Assembly: GCA_030374765.1 (NCBI GenBank)
Contig: JARGXX010000099.1
Coordinates: forward strand, 930,001-994,000
Reading direction: 5' to 3'
DNA: 64,000 nucleotides
Source: Agarophyton chilense
Lineage: Eukaryota; Rhodophyta; Florideophyceae; Gracilariales; Gracilariaceae
Shown here one piece after another: positions 19,436 through 31,400 of the stretch. How positions within the stretch are numbered: the stretch's first letter is position 1; every line of letters starts with the position of its first letter. The position numbers and the translations under genes were made by a program. Under the pieces are notes generated by a model that was not told the origin of the DNA, ran no database searches, and saw nothing but the letters and a program-made list of their open reading frames with translations.

Positions 19436-22288
19436 AGGTAATGAAACATCGTAACATCTCTTCCAAGGTTCTAAATGCTCGTTCAGATTGTCCATCGGTT
19501 GTGAGTGAAATGGGGTAGACAAATTGAGTTTCACTCGCAATATCTGCATCAATTCCTTCCAGAAATCCCATTGAATCTCCAATCTCTGTTGGATATGATC
19601 TTACGCGGTAGGCCATGATTTTCGTGTATTTCCTTGTAGAAAATCTTTGCAGTTTCTCTTCCATTAATATTGTTTATTATTGCTTTGAAATGATTTGTCT
19701 TTGACAGTTTTTCAACGACAACAAGGATTGAACGCATTCCAATTTTTGTTTTTGGTAGATCAAATATGAAATCCATCGATATGGCTTCCCATTTCTTAGT
19801 TGGTGGAGGAAACGGTCGTAGAAGTCCCATAATTTTTTTATTTGTACTTTTGGCTGCTTGGCATTCTGAACAACATCTAACGAATTCCTTTATATCCTTA
19901 TTTATACTTGGCCAAAAGAAATCTCTTTTCATTAACGATATTGTTCGTTTGATTCCTCTGTGAGCTCCAAGTAATGACTTATGGTTTTCATTTAATAGTT
20001 GTTGTTTCATATCTCCTTCAGAGATACACAATCTATTCTCGAAATAAAATCTTTTTTTTGCCAATGAAATGGATCTTTGATATTTTTTTTAATGTCTTTG
20101 AAGAATTTATCTTTTTTATATCTCTCTTTTAATTCATTCAGAATATCTTCTTTAATTTTTATAGTTGTAACGCTCAAGAGTTTTCTGATTATCTCAGAAG
20201 AAACTTTTTCTAGACCTTTATGTTTTCGTGATAAAGCATCTGCAACTTTATTATATTTCCCCTTTATATATTTTATTTCATAATCGAATTCTGGCATGAA
20301 TTACACCCATCTTGCTCGTTTTCTTGAAAGCACATTTTGCGATTCAAGGTATTTTAGTGGAGGATAATCAGTATAGATAGTAAACTCTGATTCATGCAAA
20401 TAAGATCTCCAGATCTCTAGATCGTATACAATAGCTAATATTTCTCGTTCATGTGTGGAGAAACCATGTTCCGCACTTGATAGTTTTCCTGATGCAGAAA
20501 CTACTCGTCTTTTTCGTTTCTCATCAGTTTGAGTACGAACTGCACGTGTTCCGATTTCGGATGCATCAGTAGTTAATTCGTATGGCTTTGTCAGGTCTGC
20601 GCATCTTAGAACGGGTGCATTACTTAATTCTTCTTTAGGATTGTTCAAAGCTTCTTTTTGAGGCAATGACCATTGAAAGGGAATAGTTTTCTTTTTAAGA
20701 CCAGAAAGTTGTGCTGCTATTCGCGAGAAGTCTGTCACAAATCTTCTGTGATAGTTACACAAGCCAAGAAAGCTTTGTACTTCTGTAACATTCGAAGGTA
20801 TTTCCCAATTTCTAATAGCTTCAGTTTTCTTTGGATTAACTTTAATTCTGTCTGATGTTATAATGTGTCCAATGTATTCAATGGAGCCTTTCATGAAGTC
20901 ACATTTGGACAACTTTCCATAAAGTTCATTCTTTTTGGGTATTTGGAATACTCTTTTTAGTTGTTTTAGATAATCATCTCTCGTCTTACTACATATCAGT
21001 ATATCATCAAGATAAACGAGTATGAAATCATCTAAATATTCTCTGAATAACGTATTCATATAGGTTTGGAAACATCCAGGGGCTTCTGTGAGTCTGAAAG
21101 GTGTAACCAAATATTCAAACTGCCCATATATCGTGTTCCAAAGGCGGTTTTCTCTGTTTCGCCTTCTCTGACTTTTATTTGATTAGAGCCGGATCTTAAA
21201 TCAATAACAGAGAAGTATACCGCACCTCCTACTTGATCCCGTACTTCATCAATTCTTGGGAGAGGTATTTGATTCTTAATGGTCTTTTATTTAGTGCTCG
21301 ATAATCGACACACATTCTTAAACCTCCATCTTTTTTCTTTGTTAATAGAACTGGGCTTCCCCAAGGACTCCTACTTTCTCTAAGAAAGCCATGCTTTCTG
21401 AGTTCATTTAGATGCTTCTTCGTTTATTCAGTTCTATTTTAGGCAATTTATAGATTGGTCTCGTCTTAGGATCTTCTCCTTCTTTGAGATTAATTCTCAT
21501 CTCTACCTCTCTATGCGGGGGTTGTTTCTTAGGTAACTCTTTCGAAAAAACAATTTGATATTCACTTAATAACTTCCGTAATTGGGTATCCTCTTCTTCT
21601 TTGATATCCGAAATTAACTTGGTATCGACTTTGTCCCTATTTGACTTAACAATAAGATGGTATACCCTTCTCTCATTTTTTCTTACAAGTCTCACAAATT
21701 GCTTACTGGTAAGCAAAAAACTTGACCGGGATGTTAAGCCGTACCTACCAGGCTCTGCATCCGGAGTAACAAACTTATCTCTTACTTTGATTTGCCTTCG
21801 ATTCGACTGCCAATCGATAAGTGGATTTATTTCTGATAGCCATGACTTAACTAGGATGACGTCAAAAGAAATCAGATCCACTACATATGGTCTAATGTCG
21901 AAACTTAGCTCACCAATTTTCAGAGAAAGTTCGTTTGAACTTATGTCCATAGGGACAAGAGTTCCATCCCACAGTTCCGCTTGTAACTTTGATTTACTTA
22001 TTTGCAGATTCAACTTTTCTGTAAACTCTTTTGAGATAATTGTCTCCTTACAACCACTACCCACTCGGACATTGCATGCGTGTGGTGCTTTAATATCAAC
22101 TTTTACTTTAAACACCAACATAGGTGATCTCTTCAACTCATTACTCATTTTGAAAGATGTAAAGGTACATAGTTTAACTTTAGTTTTCTGTGTTTCATCT
22201 TTCATAAATTTTGTGTCTTTTTCTGTATTATTGCATTCATTACATAACTTACATGGGCGCGCTAACATACAGTTGGCTGGCGTAGTAT

Positions 22289-23155
22289 TTAGTTTTTTGG
22301 GTTATGCGCCCTTTCAAACTTATTTCTATAGTGATTCTTGGCGATACAACCTTTCTTTTTGCAAAAAAAGCATAAGTGGTTTTCAAAGAAAATTTTTCTC
22401 TTTACAGGTGATACAGATGGGGTTCTTTTCGTAATAATGTCTCCCATTTGCATCGGTGTTGGTCCTTGGTTATTACTCGAATTGCTATTTCCTGAGCGAT
22501 TAGAATTCCAACTATCGCTACAGAATATATTGTCGAGTTTGTCCGCAATTTTCATTGCTTCCTGAATATTAGATGGTTCTGCCCTCTCTACTTCAATTCT
22601 AGTTCTGAGTTTTAAGCCTTGACTGTAGTGAAACAATTGTTCCGATCCAGAAATTGTAGGGATTTCTAGTAACCATCTAGTAAATTCATTATTCTAGGAT
22701 CGTACAGTACAAAGCGTTCCAATTTGCTTTAAATCGCATAATCTTCTTCTTGCTGTTAACTCTCTATTTACTGGTTCAAAGTATTGTAGTAACTGATCTT
22801 TGAATATTTTAAACGTTCTGGTTTACTCTCATTTATGGTGACTAGTTCCAACCATTTTAAGGCATCTCCGCTCAAATAATTAACAGTATATTTTATTTTC
22901 TCTGCCTAAGTTGGAGCAGTGTTCATACTTAGAATTATATTTTCAAGACCTTTAATCCAACTTCGCGCATTCTTCCCGGAAAACTTTTCGGGTTTACATA
23001 CTTTTAATGTAGTATTAGGTTGCTTATTATTAGCAAAGCTAACAAACGCTTGGTTGGTATTGTTCAACTGATTTTTCAATTGAACTACTTGTTGCTGCAA
23101 TTATTGTATGGCTTGCACACTTTGCTGAAATGATGGTTGAGGTGGGGTAGACATT
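22289..23155 (-). pseudogene. Element C gag region
   Basis: A minus-strand start with a Gln-rich segment (near 23040-23150), then KPEKFSGKNARSWI, typical of gypsy gag (the F.G..a..Wl motif), and a zinc knuckle with CFFCKKKGC followed by H in the 3' part (about 22330-22400). Decayed. Confidence 0.75.
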
Positions 23156-23211
23156 TTAAACAATAATAATCAATTGAATATTTATTTAATGCTTAGCTTT
23201 AAAGTAATTCA

Positions 23212-23770
23212 TTACTTATTCATTACTTGACTAATTGTGTCAACCGATTCTTTTGGGGTCCTTGTAATGCGAGTAATTGGCTCACCGTTCGGTAACGTGG
23301 CTACGGAAGCGTATTCAAGGAACGCGCTTAAACGAAGCTGATGTTCTTCTGTCAGCGAGTGATGACAGTATGCTAGAACGTCCTTACACCAGAAATCGCA
23401 CAAGTGGCAAGGAATGTTCAACTTGTCTACGTCTTCCACGATTACTTGGTGTCGAGCTGCGCCAAATCCAGATTGGCTCACAATTGAGCGAATGTGATCT
23501 GCTGATCAATTGTGATCCGTCCACGACCCAGTGGGTGGCTTGTGACGGTGACAGTCTCGACAGAGGTCACAAGCATGTGGCGCCACAGAGTCACGCTGTA
23601 AGCAGATACGCCCAAGTGGCTGACAGTCAGCATGCGACATGTGTACAGCCCTCAGTATCCTGTCAAGTCGGTTACTAGCAAAGATACTGGAATCCAAATG
23701 ACGGATCGTCAGTGGAGCGTACTTGTATTGGTAAGTAGGTAAGTAGCTCGACTGCTTCGTAAGTAGCATT
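23212..23770 (-). other. Coding-like Cys/His-rich segment upstream of gag in element C
   Basis: Two adjacent minus-strand frames contain paired cysteines and histidines: ACDLCRDCHRH in one and CHLCDFWC...CHH in the other, suggestive of zinc ligands. The segment lies between C's 5' LTR and gag, where no gypsy protein is expected. It could be an extra ORF of C or captured host sequence. Fossil; no family recognised. Confidence 0.35.
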
Positions 23771-23788
23771 GGTTACCTTACCGGCCTC

Positions 23789-24397
23789 TGTCGTATAATC
23801 ACCTCTGGGGTTTGCTACTGTCTTGTCTCGGGAGCGTAGTGACGCTCAACCTTAGAAGGTAGACGTAGTAAACCTCGATGGTAACAGGGCACCGTGAAAA
23901 CCCGCAGGGGCAAACGGCGGGGCAACTAGTCTATACCGTGTAGGTGAACGATGGTAGGCGTCGACGCGCGGGAAAGCCTGTGTGGTAGTTGAGAAACAAT
24001 GAACCAAAAGGTATAGTCGTGACCCAAGTGATGCCTGTCTTCATCAGATTAGGATGGGGGAGGTGCAGTTCCATATATGCAGTGGACTGCCCTCTCCAGA
24101 TCACCCGGGAGGTGCCAGCAAGGCACGGTCTCTGACCTAGTGTCAGATACCTGGCCAGCACTGGCTACATTGCCAGGTGGCCACTCCACTACTGTACTAA
24201 AATAAATATAATTACAATTACAAGTACCAACAATTACTCAACCAGAAGGTACATGTCAACAATACACGTGGCTGACAACACCTAGATGGTAGCTCGCCCG
24301 GAGCTGAATGACCGATGATTCCTCCCATCCATCACCTACAAGGTCAGTGTAGGATATTGAAAACCTCGAGGGTCAAACCTTCTGCCACTATACGATA
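23789..24397 (-). repeat. Solo LTR of the element A family
   Basis: About 609 bp closely matching the LTRs of element A, with TGTCGTA start and TACGATA end, flanked by perfect GCCTC target duplications (23784-23788 and 24398-24402). Internal sequence is absent. Solo LTRs arise by recombination between the two LTRs of a full element. It carries one copy of the 25-bp hairpin unit where element A's LTRs carry two. Confidence 0.92.
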
Positions 24398-24402
24398 GCC
24401 TC

Positions 24403-24767
24403 GGGAGCCGATGAAAAAATGGCTTTGCAATCCGACCTCCTGTCAACTTGCCAACTTTTTGTAAATGGTTGCTACAACTTTCAAGCTGCTTTTTGATTGG
24501 TTGATGTAGATCGATCAGAAATGGTCTGAGTTGACTGATTTTGGGGTCTACTTGGCAGCTCTTGAATGGTGTCAGGTTGAACAATTGGCGGTTTTTGCTG
24601 GTCGGAAAAACCCGTTCTATATCGGTTTGATCACGCGATTGACGACTTTTAAACATCGACTTCTTATTGACCAGAGACTCTACCTTGCTGGCACCTTCAC
24701 CAGGCGAACACTTGTCCGCTGAAGTTACTCCGAACTTTTGGCAGTGCTTTATTGTGATGCTACTGAA
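24403..24767 (-). other. Element C leader next to its 5' LTR, coding-like on the minus strand
   Basis: A minus-strand frame of about 100 codons (about 24403-24720) reads hydrophilic with MFKSRQSRDQTDIERVF and PFLIDLHQPIKKQLE. It resembles no domain I know. The solo LTR lies just left of it, between it and the Cys/His-rich segment. No convincing primer-binding site is seen beside the LTR. Confidence 0.3.
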
Positions 24768-25179
24768 TGTAGCAATTGACTTTTCAGGTTTGTACGTATT
24801 TAACTTACTAATTACTGTGATGGGTGCAATGACGCAAATGTAAGTAAAATAAAACGATTACATTGTTTGATTACCAGGCGCATCTGTCGGGGAGGCACTT
24901 CTAGGCACTTTTTCCAGTTTTCATTTGGCAAAGGAGGAATAGAGAGCCAGTGCGACTTCAGAAGCCGGTTTAATATACTCCTAAAGTATAAAGTAGGCGT
25001 ACTGCAATAGGTATTTATAGTAGTTACCAGTTACAAAGAATAGTGCAACAATAAAAGCGTACGTTATTCTACATCACTTTCTTGTAGTAAGTGCAAATTC
25101 TAAACAACAAATCAATAAAAAAATCAATATAGAATTCCAACATATAGTTCCCTCCATACAATTATATCGACTCACAACA
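24768..25179 (-). repeat. Element C, 5' LTR
   Basis: Pairs with 8145-8550 plus 17705-17808. It holds the uninterrupted version of the site where element A inserted in the other copy, and an AATAAA-containing CAACAATAAAAGC block. Confidence 0.65.
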
Positions 25180-25184
25180 GTCCG

Positions 25185-25379
25185 CCCCAGAGCACATGTG
25201 TCGCCCGCACCAATCTTCCTCCGCCCGCCCGAGTGCTACTGTATGCCATTGGTCAACTGTCACACACGTGTGCGCATTTTCCAATCCCGTACCGTGGCAC
25301 TCTTCGTTTCGCCGCTTGCGCGAGTGCCTCGGCACGCCACTCGCGAGCTGGCGTACACGTGTCTTCGTCCTTGAATCCT
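25185..25379. promoter_or_regulatory. CACGTG/CCAAT motif cluster, copy group 2
   Basis: Contains GCACATGTGTCGCCCGCACCAATC, almost the unit at 8107-8130, then CCATTGGTC, CACACGTGTG, TTCCAATCCC and TACCGTGGCA, and a further ACACGTGT near 25355. The second half parallels 35550-35610 across element B. Lies between element C and element B. Confidence 0.45.
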
Positions 25380-25384
25380 GCGAC

Positions 25385-26249
25385 TGTAGGACAATGCCCC
25401 CAAGGGGGAAACCCTACGAAGACGTCCGGATCTTCCTCTCACGAGGTAACCGGCGCGGTAGAGCCCTCCCAGGGATCGGCGCGCAATGCCGGGTGTAAGC
25501 CGGAGCCGAACCGTCGCGACGGGCGCAGGGAGGCTCAAAGAAGCCGAGAATATCCGCTGGAGCGGTGCTTGCGTATCCTCTGAGGAGGCAAAACCCACGA
25601 GAGTGGCGAGCACGACAGGTGTCAGTGCGAGCCGCAAGAGCGGGAATTGCCCAATGAAGAGGAGGAAAAGGGAAGGAAAATGGGAACGGAGGCAAGAGGG
25701 CGAGGTTGACCACGAGTCCCAAGAGAAGACTCGGGAATAGCTGGCACTGCCGGGTGTAGCAAACCGTATACACGGGCGAAACCACGAAAGTGGTAATAGA
25801 TACCCAACACACGAAGGCTGCTTGAACGTCCAAGGGGGTTGGGAAGCCGTGCACCACGGGATATCCCTCCGTAAGGAGTTGTATATCCGCGCAGGCGGTT
25901 CGACCCAGAGCCAAGATCTGGAAGACCAAGATCACCCTTGTTGGGGAGACTTTACTGGACCGGCGGCCGCGAGGCCGGCGGCCTCAGTACTGTAGTCACC
26001 GTAGAATACAATAAATAAAGTCTATCCTAAATAGCTATATGTCCGTCTAACAAAAGGGGCCAATCTGGCGGCCACGTGTCGCGCGGGCGCTGCGGCAACG
26101 TGTATGGCATCCGGTCCCGCCGGTGCATCACCGGCGTTCCGGGTGTCGCCGTGAAAGCGGACTACTCCTACTCATAACGAGGTTGCAGGCCGGAGGCTCC
26201 GGAAAAAACTTAAGTCCCCAAAAACCTCCCTGGAGGACGTTGCTCTTCA
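25385..26249 (-). repeat. Element B, 3' LTR
   Basis: 865 bp, TGTAGGACA...CTCTTCA. Contains an AATAAATAAAG block (about 26010) and, after it, CCAATCTGG followed by CCACGTGTCGCG, the same CCAAT plus CACGTG pairing seen in the host upstream region. Confidence 0.93.
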
Positions 26250-26292
26250 TATCCCCCCCCTTAAGACAGGGCGAACACCTCGAAGAGGAAGT

Positions 26293-28071
26293 CGGCATGG
26301 CAGCTCGTCATGATAAGAGCGCGTCCGACACCGGGTCTCCGGAAACCAACACACCCTCACCAAGGGTCCCACGCACGCTCTCCGCATCCGATTCCAACAA
26401 CAGCACACCAACACACACCATGTCCAACCCCGACCGTCATAACACATCCGCGACTCCCGCCCTTGGCGGTTCCACCGGCTTCCGGTCCGCGCCCCACCCT
26501 GGGGATAATACCAACCTCGCGTACGAAGACCGCCGTATTGGCGCCCGCTTTCGCGGACAGACGGACCAACCGCAGTGGCCGACCTACGACGCCCTTGTGG
26601 GTGCGAATCCGAGAACTCGGCATGGCTCCGCGAGGTTGCAGTATGCGCCTTGGTTTCACCCATTGGCTGTCCGCGACGAGGATTTGATCCAATCCTACAC
26701 CGATAACTCGGAGATGCTCCCGGGCGACCTGCCCGGCGTGGTGACCGTGTCCTGGGATTGGCGTAATCGTATCGCCATCCCGGTACACCACATACTCCGC
26801 CGACGCGGTGAATCCTCTGCGGAGGCTCAAGCCGCGCTTGTGCGGATTGTTTATCTCAGGCACCATCGGGCGCCGTTCGAGTTCCCGATACCGCCAGAGG
26901 TCGAATTCGACGTCCACCTTTACCGCACTCGCGGGGAAATGTCGTACTGTGACCTTCTTAACGGATTGGAAACCCTCGCTTGGAGGGGCACACCGATCGC
27001 TCGGCAGGAAGCTCTTTGCTGGGCACGACCGATTCTTCGGGCAGAGTTCCGCTACCAACCGCGGCAGTCGCGCTCGAACTTCCTTCAGAACTTCATCCGC
27101 GATGAGCGGCGTTGGCGGGCCCGGACCGGGTATTTCGTACCGTACCAGAACACGGAGATTGAGCGCATCGCGCCTGCTCACCGACGTGGTCGGTACGTCA
27201 GTCTCCCAGACTGGTGGTCCTCCTTGGAGGCGTGCTGGAGTTGCTTCGTTGAGCTGCCCCCAGTATTCATCTATGTAGGGTCGTCGTTCTTGAACGATCC
27301 CCAGTCGGGGTGGTGGTCCGTCGTGGTAAGCGAATGGGCCGTCCGCACTGCGGCTTTTATCCTCGCTGAGGCGTACGACCATACCGATTGTGGTACGTGC
27401 CACCGCGTGTGCGGGCTGCGATCCGTCGTTTGGACATGCGCATCCCCCTCGGGGGCGAGGCGAACGAAGAAGAGATGCTGGGCCTCCTCGACTTTGTGGA
27501 GGGGGTCCAGTGGGATGAGGTCCCGCTGGAGAACTCCCAACGCATTCAACCGCGTCGCGGGTCTGGCCCCGGACTCGGGAGGAATACCGCGCTAGCGGGG
27601 GATTTCGTCTACTTCGACCCCTGGGAGTACCACGAGATCAGCCGCGAGGAAGCGGAAGCCAACCGGCATGCGCCGCGTGAAGTCCCGGCCGACCACCTGC
27701 GAGGGTATGTCGACTCGAGCGACTATTACCGCGACTATGCGGATGGTGACCCGATGGTCGACAACGAACCGGAGGATCCGGGTTACGCTCCGATGGAGGA
27801 TGACGGGTCCGGCGAGGCCGGTGAGGAGTCCGTTGAATACGGTGGTGCGGCTCCATCCGGGGCTGCTGATGCCGTGCGAACGGATTCCTATCCGACTCCA
27901 TCGGTGGCGGGCCCGCCCGCACCTGCCGCTGGCGCGGAGCGGGGCGAGATCATCGCGCGCTTCCTTCGGGAGGTGGGGCTTCGCCCTTCCGAGATCTCGG
28001 GTGATGTGGCCGCCATGCGGGATGCCTTAGCCAACCGCCTGGGCGGGGGTCCACATCGTGCGGAGGAATGA
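26293..28071 (+). other. Antisense coding region in element B, unknown protein(s)
   Basis: On the strand opposite to gag and pol, beside the 3' LTR. It starts around an ATG near 26297 with a Ser/Thr/Pro-rich N-terminal part, then a folded-looking part rich in Trp, Tyr and Arg (PQWPTYDALVG, VTVSWDWRNRIAIPVHH, YLRHHRAPFEFPIPPEVEFD). An acidic part (YVDSSDYYRDYADGD, PEDPGYAP) and a possible helix (IIARFLREVGLRPSEI) lie near the end. Codon use and composition are clearly protein-coding. It is not continuous in a single frame and looks broken at least once. I recognise no family and no similarity to the antisense ORF of element A. Confidence 0.5.
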
Positions 28072-28403
28072 CCGGAGCTTCCGGTAGAATGTAGGGCGGC
28101 GCCACTAGGGCGCCCTTGCCAGTAGTGAGAAATAAATGAAGAGGGTCGCCTTTCTGACGCCCTTTCCCAAGTCCGCTCCTTTCTTTCCGGGGTACCGGCC
28201 TTCTACCGGGGTTCCGGCGTTGCAGGGAACCAGCCTAGCTGGGAGTTCCGTGTTTAACGGTGGGCGCTTCGCGAGCGGACCAGGTAACTGGCACGATAAC
28301 CAACGACGTTGGGATAGCGTGAGCGGTTGCTTCCTTCCCAGCGTTGGAGCATGGACGGAGATGGCGCGTGGCGCCATCAGCCATTCCATTCCGTGTTCAC
28401 GGT

Positions 28404-31400
28404 TTATCCCTCTTGGGCGTTTACCAGCGTGGCTGGGAGTGCAGTCCCCGCAAGGCGGTGGTATCGCATTACCGCAGAGCGCGGGAGGTGCTCGATGGGC
28501 TCCGGAGTGTCCCACTCCGGCCCGTATCCGTACCAGCGGGTCCGGTACTGGAGCACCCCGTGCCCATCGTAGCTATGCCCGACGATTCGGTCGAGGACGT
28601 ACTCCTGCACGTAAACTTGCCGGCCTTGCCGGGTGGTGGTGACCCGAGCCTCAGCGCCGCGTGGTGCTGGGCTCGTCGTCGCCTGTTCCGGGTCACCCGG
28701 TTTGCCATTCCGCTCTGCGGTTGTTGCCGGGTTTCCAGGGCTGCCGTACCGCTTCGCGGAAGTTGCCGGCGCGGCGGGGTTGTGTTTCCGCTGGGCGGTA
28801 GGGGTTTCCCTGAATTCCGCCCTTACCGCGAGTTTGCGGGGGTCCTTCCGTCTTGGTGACGGTTCACCGGAGACCTCCGCTTGATTTGCGGCATGCGGCG
28901 TTCCCATTGGTGGGCAGTTTCCGCCGTGCAGTGCGCCGCGGGCGGTGAGTGGTTCACCGTCCCGGCGGTCCGCCTCCGCGGGGTGGCTATCAGCCAATGA
29001 CCGGGATGCCGGGTGCCCATTGGTCCGATCTCCCGCCCGGGTCACGTGACCTTGAGAACGGGTGGTCGGGCCGTCGCGGACGTTTGGCTCCGACTGTTCG
29101 GCAAGGGAGGCGGTTTTCGACTTGTCGTCGCGCCCCTCTTCCCCCATAGGGTTCGTACCGTTCTCAACGGAGAGGCTCGCTAGACCTGCTTGCGCAGCGC
29201 CCGCCGGAGTACCGGTATCGACCGAAACGCTCGGTGTGCGACCGCGAATGCGCAGGGAGCCCTTAGTTGCTTCCACGCGATGCGGAGCGTCCGTAGGGTC
29301 TCGCTTCCCGGCTTCGGGTCTTCGAGCGCCTTGGTTCCCCTTGCGGGATTGCGTGGCGGTCGGGTTCACCGCCGCGTCCCGCGGGAGCGGATTGGCGTCC
29401 GGCGACGATGCCGGTTGCCCGCTCGGGGGCCTTGCCCGGGGTGTCCGGTTAAACTTCCGTTGCGACGGCGATGCTTCCGCGATTGAGCGGGTCCCCTCCC
29501 CCTCCTTAGACGGAGCGACGGGTGATGGTGGGCTAACCGCATGGCGGGTATAAATACCGCTGCGCGGCGCCCGTAAGGGTAGCTGGCCGCGAGGGCCAGG
29601 TGTTTCCGGCATTGCCGGTGGTTCCGATGAAGTCGGTATATCGGAGAGACCCCGTGAGGGGTGTGGTACCACGGCGGGGCTTCTAAGCCATGATGCCACG
29701 GGTACGGGTGTTTCATTCTCGCGCGCTGCGAGTAGCTCATCCATTTCCATGGTGTCTTCCCCGGTTTCGGGCCAATCCGACTCCGTCGGTGTTTCCCCTT
29801 CCAAGGTAAAGCACGGGATCTCGTCGACCTCCGGGTCGGCAAGTGCTTCACCTGTCGTAGGTAATCGAGAGAGGGCGTCTGCTTGGGTGTTCTGGACACC
29901 CTTTTTGTAGACGACCTCGAAGTCGAATTCCGCTAAGCGGAGGCGCCACCGCATTAAGCGGCCAGAAAAATCTGCGATGTTCAGCAGCCACCTCAACGAG
30001 GCATGGTCCGTGTACACGGTGAAATGAACGCCCATGAGGTATGGGCGCAGAGTGGATAGCGCCCAGACCACTGCGAGGCACTCCTTCTCGGAGACCGAGT
30101 AGTTGCGCCCGTGGACGTTCAGCGTGCGGGGCCAATAGCCAATTGGTTTGCGTTCCCCCTCGGGGGTGGTTTGGAACAGTGCGCAGCCCACCTGGTGGTC
30201 GCTGGCGTCGGTGTCGATGTAGTAGGAAAGCCCAGGTTTGGGCAAGGATAGGATGGGAGCTGTCGTAACTGCCTTAATCAAGGAGCGAAAAGATTCCGAC
30301 TGATCGGTGGTAAATGGCGCAAGCTTCGGTGGCTGGCCCTTCCGCAGTAGCGCGTTTAGCGGAGCGGCGATATCCGAGAAACTCGGTATAAACCATCGAT
30401 AGACGTTGACCAGACCTAAAAAGGATCGGAGCTCCGTTTGAGTACGGGGCTCCTTCGCCTCGCAGAGGGACTTGATACGAACTTGTTCGATCATTAACCG
30501 TCCTGGACGGATGACGTGCCCGAGATACTTCACCGTGTCGGTGAAGAACTCGCACTTCCTCAACTTGAGGGTTATTCCTGCGTCTCGCAGTACGGTCATC
30601 ACGTCCCGCACGTGGGCCAGGTGATCGTCCAGGTTTCTGGAAAAGACAATGATGTCGTCCAAGTAGACAAGGCACGTGCGCCACTTGAAACGCGACATCA
30701 GTATGTCTATTGCCCTTTGAAAGGTGGCCGGTGCATTGGTTAAACCAAACGGCATCCGCTTGAAGCGGTAGGAACCCGAGTGGCAAACAAACGCGGTTTT
30801 GTCTTGGTCCTCTTCCCGGACTGGGACTTGCCAGTAGCCCCAGTTAGCATCCAGAGCCGTAAACACGGTAGCGTCCCCGAGCGAGTCTATACACTCGTCC
30901 ATGCGCGGAATCGGGTAGGTGTCCCTCACGGTGACGGCATTGAGGCGGCGGTAGTCAACGCAAAACCGCCACGTGCCGTCAGCCTTGAGGGCCAGCACCA
31001 CCGGTGAAGCCCAAGGAGATTGGGCGGGCTCGATGACTCCAGCAGGGAGCATCTTGTCCATCTGAAATTCTTCCTCCTCCCGAGCTTTCGGTCCCGCCCT
31101 GTAAGGGGGTTGTGCAACCGGACGTGCGTCCGGTACCAGGTCTATCCGATGTTCGGTTGTATTGATCTCACCCAGTGAGCCGTCCCACATTGTGGTAAAC
31201 TCGCGTAGCATTCCGCGTAAGCGGTCCCGGTGTGAGACCGGTACATGGCTCAGGTCCGGGTCCTCGAGGGCCTTGATCGGGTCTATCTTATCGTAGCTCG
31301 TAGGCTGTGCCCTGGTGTCAGGTGTGGGAACCGACGAGGTCGGAAATGCATCCGTCTTGACGGTTTTATCGAGCGCCAACTGCTGTGCCTCCCCGGAGGT

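Larger units (their letters stand above)
18327..22268 (-). pseudogene. Element C pol region (protease, RT, RNase H, integrase, chromodomain)
   Basis: Minus strand, right to left: a protease-like segment with VGSGCKETIIS (about 21900-22150); RT with YLDDILIC (about 21000) and FGL-like blocks; RNase H (about 20300-20600); integrase with H..H and CSECQAAK zinc ligands and FFWPS (about 19700-20000); integrase tail with GPYTV and HVSLLKPF (about 18480-18700); and a chromodomain (NRIEMILDHR, LQYLVHFK). HVSLLKP followed by a chromodomain is the chromovirus signature. A SINE sits inside the integrase region. Heavily decayed. Confidence 0.88.
8145..25179 (-). mobile_element. Element C: old AT-rich Ty3/gypsy chromovirus fossil, carrying three later insertions
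   Basis: The ends are a pair of diverged LTR-like repeats running TG...CA: 8145-8550 continued at 17705-17808, and 24768-25179. They are flanked by GCCCG (8140-8144) and GTCCG (25180-25184), a 5-bp target duplication with one difference. Internal parts on the minus strand from right to left are a leader with extra coding-like segments, gag (about 22290-23155), protease, reverse transcriptase, RNase H, integrase and a chromodomain (about 18350-18440), then a membrane-protein-like frame. It is interrupted by element A, by a solo LTR of the A family and by a SINE. It is broken in roughly ten places and is the oldest of the nest. Confidence 0.7.
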
